Notes: generated from the sequence alone by a model not told the origin. Shown: positions 51,340-59,228, numbered from the stretch's first letter. The stretch: 64,000 nucleotides of DNA from Methylacidiphilales bacterium (GCA_021272165.1 JAJSLK010000014.1:1-64000), one strand, 5' to 3'. Numbers and translations are program-made.

Positions 51340-51602
51340 TTAAACTGGCCCTCCGTCGCAATGACCTTGTCGTTGAGAAAGGTGATTTTAACGTCCGAAC
51401 TGCCGCTATGGTAGCTGTAGGTCGTGCCGGTGATGCCCAGCGCGCCCGATGATTCCGTTTCGGACGGAGGTCCCAGGATCGCCTTCACTTCATCGGTCGT
51501 CATGCCGTTGTGGATTTTCTCCAAGTTGGCCTCGGTCAGTCGGGAACAGCCGGCCAGCAGCACAACCGCCGCGGTGATGAGAGCGAGGCGGCAGGCGGTC
51601 AT
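51336..51602 (-). CDS. BamE/SmpA-like small lipoprotein (first of two)
   Basis: An 88-residue lipoprotein: MTACRLALITAAVVLLAGC has a clear lipobox (LAGC), followed by NLEKIHNGMTTDEVKAILGPPS and a beta segment (TTYSYHSGSSDVKITFLNDKV), the small SmpA/OmlA or DUF3862 fold. ATG 51602 forms an ATGA overlap with the nuoD stop, as at the next two junctions, so it is preferred over ATG 51611. It is paralogous to the following gene. Confidence 0.75.
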   Translation of the reverse strand: MTACRLALITAAVVLLAGCSRLTEANLEKIHNGMTTDEVKAILGPPSETESSGALGITGTTYSYHSGSSDVKITFLNDKVIATEGQFK

Positions 51603-52849
51603 CGGTCGCATTCTCCCATGACGAAATCGAGGCTGCCCAGAATGGCGACCACGTCGCTCATCATGTGGCCGGGCAGGAGTTTCGAAAGAATGCTCAGATT
51701 GACGAAGGAAGGGGCGCGGATTTTCAGGCGGTAGGGAACGCCGCCGCCCTTGCTCATGATATAGAAGCCAAGTTCGCCCTTCGGATTTTCCGCGCCGAAA
51801 TAAACTTCACCTTCCGGAGCCTGAATGCCTTCCGTGACGAGGATGAACTGATGAATCAGCTCTTCCATCTTGGTGAGGACTTTCTCCTTCTTGGGCAGGA
51901 AACCTTTGCCGTCGCCGACATTGATCGGCCCGCTCGGGATGTTCCGCAATGCCTGTTCAAGGATGTGCGTGCTTTGGCGCAGTTCCTCCAGCCGGCAGAG
52001 GAAGCGGTCGTAGGCGTCGCCGACCGAGCCGGTCGGAATGGAGAAGCTGTACTCGGAGTAATTGAGGTAGGGCTTGTCCTTGCGCACGTCGTAGGAAACG
52101 CCCGAGCCGCGCAGATTGGGACCGGTCAGGCCGAAATCGATCGCATCCTCCTTCGTGATATAACCGATGCCCTTGTTACGATCGACGAATATCTTGTTGC
52201 GGGTCAGCAGGCGGTCGAGCTCGTCGATCTTGCCCTTGAACTGCTCGACGAAGGCCTTCGCCTGGTCGACGAATCCGGGCGGCAGATCGCGAATCTGGCC
52301 GCCGATGCGCGTGTAGCTCGTGGTGAAGCGGGCGCCCGTCAGCAGCTCGATCAGGTTATAAATCTTTTCGCGCTCGGTGAAGATGTAGAGGAAGACGGTC
52401 ATGGCGCCACAATCCATGGCCAGCGCGCCCATGCCAAGCAGGTGCGCCGAGATGCGGGCCAACTCGCAGCAGATCACGCGAATGACCTGGCCGCGGGGAG
52501 GAACCGTCCAGCCCATGAGCTTTTCCACCGCGAGCGAATAGGCGACGTTGTTGGCCAGTGGCGCCAGGTAATCGAGCCGGTCCGTGTAGGGCACGAACTG
52601 GTTGTAAGTCATGTTCTCGGCGATTTTTTCGTCGCCGCGGTGGAGGTAACCGATATCCGGAATCGCGCGGATGACGATTTCGCCATCGAGTTCAAGCACC
52701 ACGCGCAACACGCCATGCGTGCTGGGATGGGACGGGCCCAGGTTCAGGATGAGCTTTTCACCCATCTCGCCGATCTTCGTCTGGGCGTGCTCGAACTGCT
52801 GCGCCGCGCGCGTCACGCTGTCGGGTGTTTCAATGATCGTCTCAGGCAT
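51599..52849 (-). CDS. nuoD: NADH-quinone oxidoreductase subunit D
   Basis: NuoD (416 residues), the 49-kDa subunit forming the quinone pocket with NuoB. It has LNLGPSHPSTHGVLRVVLELDGE, IGYLHRGDEKIAE, YLAPLANNVAY and the C-terminal ILGSLDFVMGECDR. ATG 52849 gives MPETIIET; a longer frame to 52894 runs through the cassette 2 inverted repeat, which ends three bases upstream of this start. Confidence 0.95.
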   Translation of the reverse strand: MPETIIETPDSVTRAAQQFEHAQTKIGEMGEKLILNLGPSHPSTHGVLRVVLELDGEIVIRAIPDIGYLHRGDEKIAENMTYNQFVPYTDRLDYLAPLANNVAYSLAVEKLMGWTVPPRGQVIRVICCELARISAHLLGMGALAMDCGAMTVFLYIFTEREKIYNLIELLTGARFTTSYTRIGGQIRDLPPGFVDQAKAFVEQFKGKIDELDRLLTRNKIFVDRNKGIGYITKEDAIDFGLTGPNLRGSGVSYDVRKDKPYLNYSEYSFSIPTGSVGDAYDRFLCRLEELRQSTHILEQALRNIPSGPINVGDGKGFLPKKEKVLTKMEELIHQFILVTEGIQAPEGEVYFGAENPKGELGFYIMSKGGGVPYRLKIRAPSFVNLSILSKLLPGHMMSDVVAILGSLDFVMGECDR

Positions 52850-52851
52850 AC

Positions 52852-52888
52852 AAATTTGGACAGAATTAACAAGATTAACAGGATTGGG
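52852..52888 (+). repeat. Terminal inverted repeat, cassette 2, nuoD side
   Basis: Thirty-seven bases including cagaattaacaagatt. Inverted copy at 53319-53355 with six mismatches. Supplies the GxxExxY stop codon (TAA on the minus strand at 52877-52875). Confidence 0.75.
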
Positions 52889-53321
52889 AGCCAATTAGCT
52901 CGGAGATTTCGCGGTCACGGGGAAGATCAAGTGTCCGACTCTTTCTTTTGAACTCCAAACTTTTTGTTCCGAAATTTAAGAGCAGTCCGGTTTCAATTTT
53001 AGTGGCGGTAAGATAGTTCACCAACTGGACCTCATGAGCTGAGTTAAGTGCCGAGACAGCCTTGAGCTTCAAAATAAGCCTTTCTTCGACAATAAGATCG
53101 GTCGCAAAATCTCCAATGATTTCACCTTCAAAATAAACAGAAAGCGGTTTTTGGCTTTCAACCTTCAGCCCGAGCTTTCTTAGACGAATGAGCAAGGCAT
53201 GATGATAAATCGACTCCAAAAAACCTGAGCCCAGAGTACGGTGAACATACATGGCTTCGCCAATGACCTTTTGGGTTAATGGATCAACCTGAGTTGAAGA
53301 TTTAGCCAAGGTTGGAAGCAT
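52875..53321 (-). CDS. GxxExxY family protein, copy 2, with altered core motif
   Basis: A 148-residue GxxExxY protein. AMYVHRTLGSGFLESIYHHAL carries the signature GSGFLESIY. The core reads ATDLIVEERLILKLKAV: the Glu of the ExK pair seen in copy 1 (IIELKAV) is replaced by Lys, so catalysis, if this is a nuclease, may be lost. The tail NYLTATKIETGLLLNFGTKSLEFKRKSRT aligns closely with copy 1. ATG 53321 is at the inner edge of the inverted repeat. The two copies are clearly diverged from each other and sit in different repeats. Confidence 0.82.
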   Translation of the reverse strand: MLPTLAKSSTQVDPLTQKVIGEAMYVHRTLGSGFLESIYHHALLIRLRKLGLKVESQKPLSVYFEGEIIGDFATDLIVEERLILKLKAVSALNSAHEVQLVNYLTATKIETGLLLNFGTKSLEFKRKSRTLDLPRDREISELIGSQSC

Positions 53322-53355
53322 AATCCTGTAAATCTTGTTAATCCTGTCAAAAGTT
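53319..53355 (-). repeat. Terminal inverted repeat, cassette 2, nuoC side
   Basis: Inverted counterpart of 52852-52888. The outermost base is the last base of the nuoC stop codon; the innermost three form the GxxExxY ATG. Confidence 0.75.
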
Positions 53356-53960
53356 CAGATGCTGGCGGGGTTGGCGCGGGGTTCGCGGGTGGTCGTGGGC
53401 GCTTCGCCGATTTTCGGCGGCTTTTCCGCTGGCGCGGCGACGAAGGGACCACCTTCCAGCGGGGCGGGACGGCTGAAGGCCTCGCCCGGCATATCACTGG
53501 GAAGGCCTTCCAGCGGGAAATCCTTGCGGAGCGGATAATAGGGATAACCCTCCCACATCAGGATGCGGCGCAGGTCGGGATGGCCGGCGAAACGGACTCC
53601 CATCATGTCGTAGACTTCGCGTTCATGCCAGTCGGCGCCCTGAAATACCGATATGATGGAATCGACCGAGGCGTCATCCTCGCTCACCTTGACCTTGAGG
53701 CGAACATGCTCCTGATCCCGCGGGCCACCGAGCGCGCAAAATTCGTAAACAACTTCATACCGCGGTTCGTTGCCGAAATGGTCCACCGCGGAAATATCGA
53801 GGAGCAGGTTGTAGCCGAGGTCGTTCTTGAGATAAGCCGAGGCGGCGCGGATGATCTCGCGGTCGACCTCAACGCTCGATTCGCCGCGAAATTCCTTCGC
53901 CTGACCGACCTTGCCGGGAAATTGTTTTTGCAGAAGTGCGATAGCGTCTGTGGCGGACAT
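53355..53960 (-). CDS. nuoC: NADH-quinone oxidoreductase subunit C
   Basis: NuoC (201 residues), the 30-kDa peripheral-arm subunit. It has YNLLLDISAVDHFG, the family signature DWHEREVYDMMGVRFAGHPDLRRI and YPLRKDFPLEG. The C-terminal ~45 residues (EAFSRPAPLEGGPFVAAPAEK) are a Pro/Ala-rich extension without counterpart in the core family. ATG 53960 gives MSATDAIALL, 11 bases after the nuoB stop codon. Confidence 0.92.
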   Translation of the reverse strand: MSATDAIALLQKQFPGKVGQAKEFRGESSVEVDREIIRAASAYLKNDLGYNLLLDISAVDHFGNEPRYEVVYEFCALGGPRDQEHVRLKVKVSEDDASVDSIISVFQGADWHEREVYDMMGVRFAGHPDLRRILMWEGYPYYPLRKDFPLEGLPSDMPGEAFSRPAPLEGGPFVAAPAEKPPKIGEAPTTTREPRANPASI

Positions 53961-53971
53961 AGAAAAGAATC

Positions 53972-54535
53972 TTACACTGCCGCCATGCTCGGGCCCATCC
54001 GGCCGACAGGCAACTTGGGCAACTGCTTTTGTTCCGTGATCGACGGCTCGGCCATGATCTTGTTCTGGAGCCGCATCAGGCCCTCCAGCAGCGCCTCGGG
54101 GCGGGGAGGACAACCGGAAATATAAACGTCCACGGGAATCATCTGGTCGACACCCTGCAGCACCGCGTAGCTCCGATACATGCCGCCGGTCGACGCGCAG
54201 GCGCCCATGGCGATGACCCATTTCGGATCGGGCATCTGGTCATAAATCCGCTTTGTGGACAGCGCCATTTTGTAGGTCACCGTGCCCGCGACGATCAGGA
54301 GGTCGCTCTGGCGCGGAGAAAAGCGCATCACTTCCGCGCCGAACCGGGCGATGTCGAACCGTGCGCAGGAAGCCGCCATCAGCTCAATGGCGCAACAGGC
54401 CAGGCCCATCGGCATCGGCCAAAGCGAGTTCTTCCGCATCCAGTTGATCGAGGCGTCCAGGGTCGTCATGACGACGTTTCCCTCTACTTTGGAATTATAG
54501 GTAAGATCGCGGCCATGAACCATAGGGGCCAACAT
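53972..54535 (-). CDS. nuoB: NADH-quinone oxidoreductase subunit B
   Basis: NuoB (187 residues), carrying the N2 4Fe-4S cluster that reduces quinone. Ligands are in [21 protein letters not shown] and [18 protein letters not shown] 54535 gives [10 protein letters not shown]; upstream in-frame TTG at 54571 is less likely. It is the first gene of the operon here: no nuoA precedes it, and the neighbour at 54651 is divergent, so the operon promoter lies in 54536-54650. Confidence 0.93.
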   Translation of the reverse strand: MLAPMVHGRDLTYNSKVEGNVVMTTLDASINWMRKNSLWPMPMGLACCAIELMAASCARFDIARFGAEVMRFSPRQSDLLIVAGTVTYKMALSTKRIYDQMPDPKWVIAMGACASTGGMYRSYAVLQGVDQMIPVDVYISGCPPRPEALLEGLMRLQNKIMAEPSITEQKQLPKLPVGRMGPSMAAV

Positions 54536-54650
54536 AGGCGGAGCGATGAAGGCGGCAAGGCGAATTGTCAAAAAATTACATGCTTTTTACAACCGCCGCC
54601 TACCCCGAGACTTGCCGGCTGTCCGGCCTGAGGTAGACTCCGGGAAATCC

Positions 54651-55025
54651 ATGGAAAGAAAGGGCTTCGTTGCTGTTTTTGAGACCGTACTCGACCGCAA
54701 ACTGGTTTCCGAGTGCGTCGGCTCGTGGCTGGAGCGGTTCGAAAAAGTCGAGCAGGTGATTCCCAGCATGGCCGGCACCCTGGAGGTCAAAAAGTCCGAC
54801 GAGATCATGTGGGAACCTCATCTCCAGTTCCGCGTCCTCAACGGCGAGCAGTTTTCCTGGGTTTACGTTTCCCTCGACAGCCGCGCCATGGAAACCACCG
54901 GCTTTCAGGACGCCGAAATCTCCTTCTGCCTCGAAGTCCTGCTTGAGCTGCCCGATGTCGCCGAGGTCATCGACGAAAAGAACCAGCGCCGCCTGGGCGA
55001 ACTCGAAAAGGCGGGGATTATTTGA
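54651..55025 (+). CDS. Uncharacterised 124-residue protein
   Basis: A 124-residue acidic protein from ATG 54651 (MERKGFVAVFETVLDRKLVS), with an alternating beta pattern (MWEPHLQFRVLNGEQFSWVYVSLDS) and a helical C-terminus (LEVLLELPDVAEVIDEKNQRRLGELE). No signal peptide; no recognised family. It is divergent from the nuo operon and overlaps the vapC stop by eight bases. Confidence 0.55.
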   Translation: MERKGFVAVFETVLDRKLVSECVGSWLERFEKVEQVIPSMAGTLEVKKSDEIMWEPHLQFRVLNGEQFSWVYVSLDSRAMETTGFQDAEISFCLEVLLELPDVAEVIDEKNQRRLGELEKAGII

Positions 55026-55455
55026 CCTCGTTCAGATCGATCCAGTCGAGTTTCTTGAATCGGCTGAATCCTTGATCGAAGCTTACCAACCGAGCTTGGG
55101 CAAGTTGCGCAAAGGCGGCCAAGTAGGCATCCATCCAAAGATGCGTCGACGGTTTCTCTGCCGAGGCCAACTCAAACCAGAGAGGCTCGAGATTTGCAGG
55201 TTCTTCCTGCCATGAGATTCGTTCGTGGCGCATGAACTCGCAAAATACCCGTGTGGCACGGGAATTCGTCATCGCCACGTCTCTGAAGATGGCCGTATTG
55301 GTGCTGAGACGGAGAAAACCTTGCTGTGTTACCCGGCAAAAAAGCGCAATATCCGATCCGTGAAGGCGGTCGAACCATGAACGTGCCTTGCCATGATGCT
55401 CGTGATTAATTAAGGAAAGCGCCAGCCAGACGTTAATGTCGCAAAGAAGCTTCAT
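55018..55455 (-). CDS. vapC: VapC-type PIN-domain toxin
   Basis: A 145-residue PIN-domain ribonuclease. The first acidic residue is in MKLLCDINVWLALS, others in EPLWFELAS and the C-terminal STHLWMDAYLAAFAQ and LVSFDQGF. Such toxins cleave tRNA or rRNA. Start at ATG 55455 gives the canonical N-terminus and overlaps the antitoxin gene by 23 bases. Confidence 0.88.
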   Translation of the reverse strand: MKLLCDINVWLALSLINHEHHGKARSWFDRLHGSDIALFCRVTQQGFLRLSTNTAIFRDVAMTNSRATRVFCEFMRHERISWQEEPANLEPLWFELASAEKPSTHLWMDAYLAAFAQLAQARLVSFDQGFSRFKKLDWIDLNEVK

Positions 55456-55696
55456 AACGCTCGCGATCTTCGCTTTCGTCCATGCGATGAACAATATCGT
55501 TAGGAACTTTGATCGTGCCCGCCTTTTTGTCACCCCAAAGCGGCAGTTTGACTACCTTTTTTCGGCTGGTGCCCTTTTGCCGTAGAGACTGGCGAATGGC
55601 ACTTTCCACCAAATCTCGGAAACGGATGCCTTTTAGCGCCGCCTGCGCTTTGGCCTGGCGAAAAAGCTCATCATCCAAATCAACCGTGGTTCGCAT
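55433..55696 (-). CDS. vapB: VapB-type antitoxin (ribbon-helix-helix)
   Basis: An 87-residue antitoxin: MRTTVDLDDELFRQAKAQAALKG is a ribbon-helix-helix DNA-binding domain, followed by RFRDLVESAIRQSLRQKG and a C-terminal tail that would bind the toxin. A perfect palindrome overlaps its start codon and is its likely operator. It lies 38 bases downstream of the aroC stop on the same strand. Confidence 0.88.
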   Translation of the reverse strand: MRTTVDLDDELFRQAKAQAALKGIRFRDLVESAIRQSLRQKGTSRKKVVKLPLWGDKKAGTIKVPNDIVHRMDESEDRERYEASLRH

Positions 55697-55728
55697 AAAA
55701 GCATATTAGCATCAATATGCTTTTATGC
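55693..55728. promoter_or_regulatory. Perfect 14-bp palindrome, putative vapB operator
   Basis: gcataaaagcatat and atatgcttttatgc are exact inverted repeats with an 8-base spacer (tagcatca). The sequence covers the vapB start codon and leader and ends seven bases before the aroC stop. It fits an autoregulatory RHH binding site and could also terminate aroC transcription. Confidence 0.7.
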
Positions 55729-55734
55729 AAAAGC

Positions 55735-56820
55735 TTAATCGATGGTGACGGCCCGCTGTCTCAGCCAATGATCGACCAATACCAGCCGCGTCATCGCCTC
55801 GACCATCGGGACGGCCCGGGGAAGGACGCACGGATCGTGCCGGCCGCGGGCCTTGAGTTCAGCCGCTTCGCCCGTCACGGAAACCGTCTGTTGCGCCTGG
55901 GCAATCGTCGCGGTGGGCTTGAAAGCCACGCGGAAAACGATGTCCTCGCCGTTGGAAATCCCGCCCTGCACGCCGCCGCTCCGGTTCGTCGCGGTGCGGA
56001 CCCGGTCGCCTTCCTTGATGAAGGCGTCGTTGTGCTCGGAGCCTTTCAGCTTTGTCCCGGCAAATCCTGACCCGATCTCGAAGCCCTTGGTTGCGGGCAG
56101 GCTCATCATCGCCCCGGCCAGGTCGGCCTCCAGCTTGTCGAAGACCGGCTCGCCTAGCCCCACCGGCGCGTTGCGCACCACGCAGGTCACCACGCCGCCG
56201 ACTGAATCGCCGTTGGCGCGGACTTTCTCGATCAGGGCGATAACCCGTTCCGCATCGGCGCTATCGGGCCAGCGGACGATGTTGCTTTCCACTTCCGTGA
56301 AGGAAATCTTTTCGAGAGGTACGACCGCCGTCAGGTCATGGACCTGCGAAACGAACGCAACAATCTCGAGCTTCGGCAGAAATTTCCTCAGCACCTGATG
56401 AGCGACAGCGCCGCCTGCCACGCGCCCGATCGTCTCACGCGCCGAGGCCCGTCCGCCGCCCTGCCAGTTTCGGATGCCATATTTCGCCTGATAAGTGTAA
56501 TCGGCGTGGGACGGCCGATAAAGCGTCTCCATTTCCTTGTAGGCTTCGGGCCGCTGGTCCTCGTTTTTTACGCAAATGGAAATCGGCGTGCCCAGGGTCT
56601 GGCCCTCGAACGTCCCGGAAAGAATCTGGCACGTATCGGCCTCCTTGCGCGGCGTCACGATCTTGCTTTGACCAGGCCGTCGCCGGTCGAGATCGACCTG
56701 GATGTCGGCCTCGGTCAGCGGAATGCGCGAAGGGCAGCCGTCGACGACCACACCGACCCCGCCCCCGTGGGATTCGCCCCACGTGGTGATCCGGAAAAGA
56801 TGGCCAAAGGTGTTCGGCAT
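55735..56820 (-). CDS. aroC: Chorismate synthase
   Basis: Chorismate synthase (361 residues), making chorismate from EPSP with reduced FMN. It starts [31 protein letters not shown]; further signature regions are [18 protein letters not shown] and the basic/aromatic [21 protein letters not shown]. Single-gene transcription is likely, with vapBC downstream on the same strand. aroK lies 0.5 kb away on the other strand. Confidence 0.96.
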   Translation of the reverse strand: MPNTFGHLFRITTWGESHGGGVGVVVDGCPSRIPLTEADIQVDLDRRRPGQSKIVTPRKEADTCQILSGTFEGQTLGTPISICVKNEDQRPEAYKEMETLYRPSHADYTYQAKYGIRNWQGGGRASARETIGRVAGGAVAHQVLRKFLPKLEIVAFVSQVHDLTAVVPLEKISFTEVESNIVRWPDSADAERVIALIEKVRANGDSVGGVVTCVVRNAPVGLGEPVFDKLEADLAGAMMSLPATKGFEIGSGFAGTKLKGSEHNDAFIKEGDRVRTATNRSGGVQGGISNGEDIVFRVAFKPTATIAQAQQTVSVTGEAAELKARGRHDPCVLPRAVPMVEAMTRLVLVDHWLRQRAVTID

Positions 56821-56845
56821 GAAGACGGAAGGATAGCAGATGGAT

Positions 56846-56870
56846 GGAATTACGGAATGACAGAATTGCG
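56846..56870. repeat. Short sequence resembling a GxxExxY cassette end
   Basis: ggaattacggaatgacagaattgcg resembles the cassette 1 repeat unit (ttacggaatt, aacggaatga) but stands alone between aroC and the next gene, with no inverted partner or GxxExxY gene. It may be a relic or a chance resemblance. Confidence 0.3.
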
Positions 56871-56891
56871 GGTTGCTATTAGTTTGCCGTC

Positions 56892-57266
56892 GTGAAGTCC
56901 CTGTTCTCCGGCATCACGTTGGCAGTCCTGGCGGCGGGGCTCGTCTCCTGCGCGCCGCTTAGCCAGAGAGCGTTGCTGGATAATCCGCCTCTGCCGCTGG
57001 TTTTTCAGGATTCGGCGAGACAAACGCTGTTCTATGTCGAATCGGACCGTAACCACGTCTCGGCCATTCGAAACGGGAAACTTCTCTGGATCCGCGACAT
57101 GAGCGCCGAATTGGAGAAGCTGCGGCATGTGCGGCCCAGTATCATTGGCATCGGTGGAGATGGCCACTGGCAGAATCAGGATTGGGGATTCGTCAGCTTC
57201 GATACCGGTGACTTTGGTCGGTTCAAGATGAGCAATGGTGACTTTATGTGGGGTGGGGAGGATTAG
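56892..57266 (+). CDS. Uncharacterised lipoprotein
   Basis: A 124-residue protein from GTG 56892. [20 protein letters not shown] is a lipoprotein signal with lipobox LVSC. The body is unrecognised: [34 protein letters not shown], ending DFMWGGED, with several aromatic residues. It precedes aroK on the same strand with a 51-base gap. Confidence 0.6.
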   Translation: MKSLFSGITLAVLAAGLVSCAPLSQRALLDNPPLPLVFQDSARQTLFYVESDRNHVSAIRNGKLLWIRDMSAELEKLRHVRPSIIGIGGDGHWQNQDWGFVSFDTGDFGRFKMSNGDFMWGGED

Positions 57267-57317
57267 ACCCGATCTCCTCCCATTGTCAAAAGCGGCCAAA
57301 AAGCGCATCTTAAGGCC

Positions 57318-57839
57318 ATGGCCAAGCACCTAACCCTCATCGGCATGCCGGGCGCCGGGAAAAGCAGCGTCGCCCCGCTCATCGCCGAACTTCTCAAGCG
57401 CAAGGTCATCGAGGTCGATGCCCTGATCGAGCAACAGGAAGGTATGCCCATCAACGAAATCTTCCTGGCCAAGGGTGAAGCCTACTTTCGCCGCGTGGAA
57501 AGGGAGCTCATTACCCGTCTGGCCGGGGAACCACCCGCCGTTCTTTCCCTCGGCGGCGGCGCTTTCCTGTGGGAGGCCACGCGCGAGCTGCTTCTGGCCA
57601 AAACGGTCGTCTTCTATTTGTCCGCCACCCTCGACGTCCTTTGCGCCCGAGTCCAGTCCGGGGCCGCGTCTCGTCCGCTCCTCAATCTTCCCGGCGTCTC
57701 GCTCCAGGATGCCATGCGCGATCTCCTCGAACGCCGTGGTAATTATTATGGCATGGCCCATTACCGGGTGGAGACTGATTTCCACAGTCCTGAAGACGTG
57801 GCCAAGGCGATCTATCTCATGCGCGAGGCCTATGAATGA
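57318..57839 (+). CDS. aroK: Shikimate kinase
   Basis: Shikimate kinase (173 residues). It has the P-loop LIGMPGAGKSSVAPLIAELL, substrate-binding Asp in VIEVDALIEQ, the R-x-x-E region FRRVERELI, VLSLGGGAF and the lid stretch RPLLN. It works in the same pathway as aroC nearby. Its stop overlaps queG by four bases. Confidence 0.93.
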   Translation: MAKHLTLIGMPGAGKSSVAPLIAELLKRKVIEVDALIEQQEGMPINEIFLAKGEAYFRRVERELITRLAGEPPAVLSLGGGAFLWEATRELLLAKTVVFYLSATLDVLCARVQSGAASRPLLNLPGVSLQDAMRDLLERRGNYYGMAHYRVETDFHSPEDVAKAIYLMREAYE

Positions 57840-58858
57840 ACGCCCTCGTCGCCGCTCCTGATTCTGTTGCGATCAAGGCCCGGGCCCGCGAGCTCGGCTT
57901 CGATGTCTGCGGTATCACGAGCGCCGATCCGGCCCGCCACGCCGATTTCTTTCGGCAATGGAGTGCCGATGGCAAAGCCGGTGAGATGCAATGGCTCGCC
58001 CGCAATCCCGACCGCCGGACCGATCCGCAGGCCGTCCTGCCAGGCGCCCGCAGCATCATCGTTGCCGGTCTTAATTACTGGCAGCCGCAGCCGGAGGGCA
58101 GGGGACGAGTCGCCCGCTATGCTCTCGGCGACGATTATCATCACATCCTGCTTGAAAAGCTCGCGGCACTCGCCGCCGCCATTACCGAAGCCGGGGAACA
58201 GTCCAAGGTCTACGTGGACACCGGCCCTATTCTGGAAAAGCCGCTCGCCGAGCGGGCCGGAATCGGTTGGCAGGGCAAAAGCACCATGCTCATTCATCCG
58301 AAACTCGGCCCGTGGCTGCTCATCGGCGAAATTCTCACCACACTTGAACTGGAGGCCGATCCGCCCGCGCGCGACCACTGCGGCTCCTGCTCCCGCTGCA
58401 TCTCGGCCTGCCCCACCGGCGCCATCACGGCGCCCTACCAGCTCGATGCCCGCCGCTGCATCGCCTACCTCACAATTGAACTGAAGGGCTCCATTCCCGA
58501 GGAGCTGCGGCCCCTCATCGGCGACCGTGTTTACGGCTGCGACGAATGTCTTGATGTTTGTCCCTGGAACCGGTTCGCCCAAACCACCCGCGAAGCCCGC
58601 TTTCTTGCTCCGCCGGAAGAATCAGGCCGTGACCGCCTCCGCGATTTGCTCGAAATCACACCCGCCGAATTCAAGCGCCGTTTTGCCAACAGTCCGATTC
58701 TCCGCGTCAAACGCCGTGGCCTGCTTCGCAACGTCTGCGTCGTTCTCGGCAATATCGGCACTGCCGAGGATTTGCCTGCCCTGGAAAAGGCTGCCCGGGA
58801 AGAGGAACCCCTCGTCCGCGAGCACGCCGAATGGGCAATCAGACGAATTAAAGGTTGA
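57836..58858 (+). CDS. queG: Epoxyqueuosine reductase
   Basis: QueG (340 residues), a cobalamin-dependent enzyme that reduces epoxyqueuosine to queuosine in tRNA. The N-terminal domain has RSIIVAGLNYW and AGIGWQGKSTMLIHPKLG. The ferredoxin-like part binds two 4Fe-4S clusters: CGSCSRCISACPTGAI and CDECLDVCPWNRF. A HEAT-like helical C-terminus follows (LRNVCVVLGNIGTAEDLP). It is coupled to aroK (ATGA) and overlaps a convergent small gene by 11 bases. Confidence 0.95.
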   Translation: MNALVAAPDSVAIKARARELGFDVCGITSADPARHADFFRQWSADGKAGEMQWLARNPDRRTDPQAVLPGARSIIVAGLNYWQPQPEGRGRVARYALGDDYHHILLEKLAALAAAITEAGEQSKVYVDTGPILEKPLAERAGIGWQGKSTMLIHPKLGPWLLIGEILTTLELEADPPARDHCGSCSRCISACPTGAITAPYQLDARRCIAYLTIELKGSIPEELRPLIGDRVYGCDECLDVCPWNRFAQTTREARFLAPPEESGRDRLRDLLEITPAEFKRRFANSPILRVKRRGLLRNVCVVLGNIGTAEDLPALEKAAREEEPLVREHAEWAIRRIKG

Positions 58859-59075
58859 TAAACACCCGAACGCCGTCGTTGCGGCGATACCAGTAACCGT
58901 CATGGTCATGGTACCGTGCCCAGTGATGATAGCCGTGATGTTCATCCCAATAGCCATTATGGCCATACGCATAGGGATGATACGGTCCGTAATAGTCCGC
59001 CTTGGCTGATCCGGAGAAAGCAAACAGTGCAATCGCAGTCAGTAGGCCTAGTCCCGACAAATGAAGAGTCTTCAT
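58848..59075 (-). CDS. Small secreted Tyr/His-rich protein
   Basis: A 75-residue protein with signal peptide (MKTLHLSGLGLLTAIALFAF) and a mature part rich in Tyr, His and Gly (YYGPYHPYAYGHNGYWDEHH, then GYWYRRNDGVRVFINL). It resembles small YXWGXW-type exported proteins. His richness may allow metal binding, which is speculation. Its end overlaps queG by 11 bases. The 153 bases to the next gene show nothing clear. Confidence 0.65.
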   Translation of the reverse strand: MKTLHLSGLGLLTAIALFAFSGSAKADYYGPYHPYAYGHNGYWDEHHGYHHWARYHDHDGYWYRRNDGVRVFINL

Positions 59076-59228
59076 GCGGATGAAGTGGCATTGTCTATGC
59101 CATGAAAATACTGATTACTATAAGTTGTTTGATATCAGTATCTTCAGATAAGTATAATAAATACTCATCGGCCCATTTCCGCCGCAAATCGCTTGGAGCC
59201 CACCCTTCGAGTTGCACTCCGCAAGGCC

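Larger units (their letters stand above)
52852..53355 (-). mobile_element. GxxExxY gene cassette 2 with terminal inverted repeats, between nuoC and nuoD
   Basis: A 504-bp unit bounded by 37-base inverted repeats at 52852-52888 and 53319-53355 that match at 31 of 37 positions (core attaacaagatt.acaggatt). It fills the whole gap: its outer edges touch the nuoC stop codon and lie two bases from the nuoD start. The GxxExxY stop TAA comes from the left repeat and its ATG is the last three bases of the right one. Same orientation as the operon; no transposase. Confidence 0.78.

Noticed and set aside
53000-59200. dif site near the strand-composition switch
   Set aside because: I found no 28-base sequence with paired XerC/XerD-like arms and a 6-base centre; the AT-rich stretch at 59100-59160 and the vapB palindrome do not fit.
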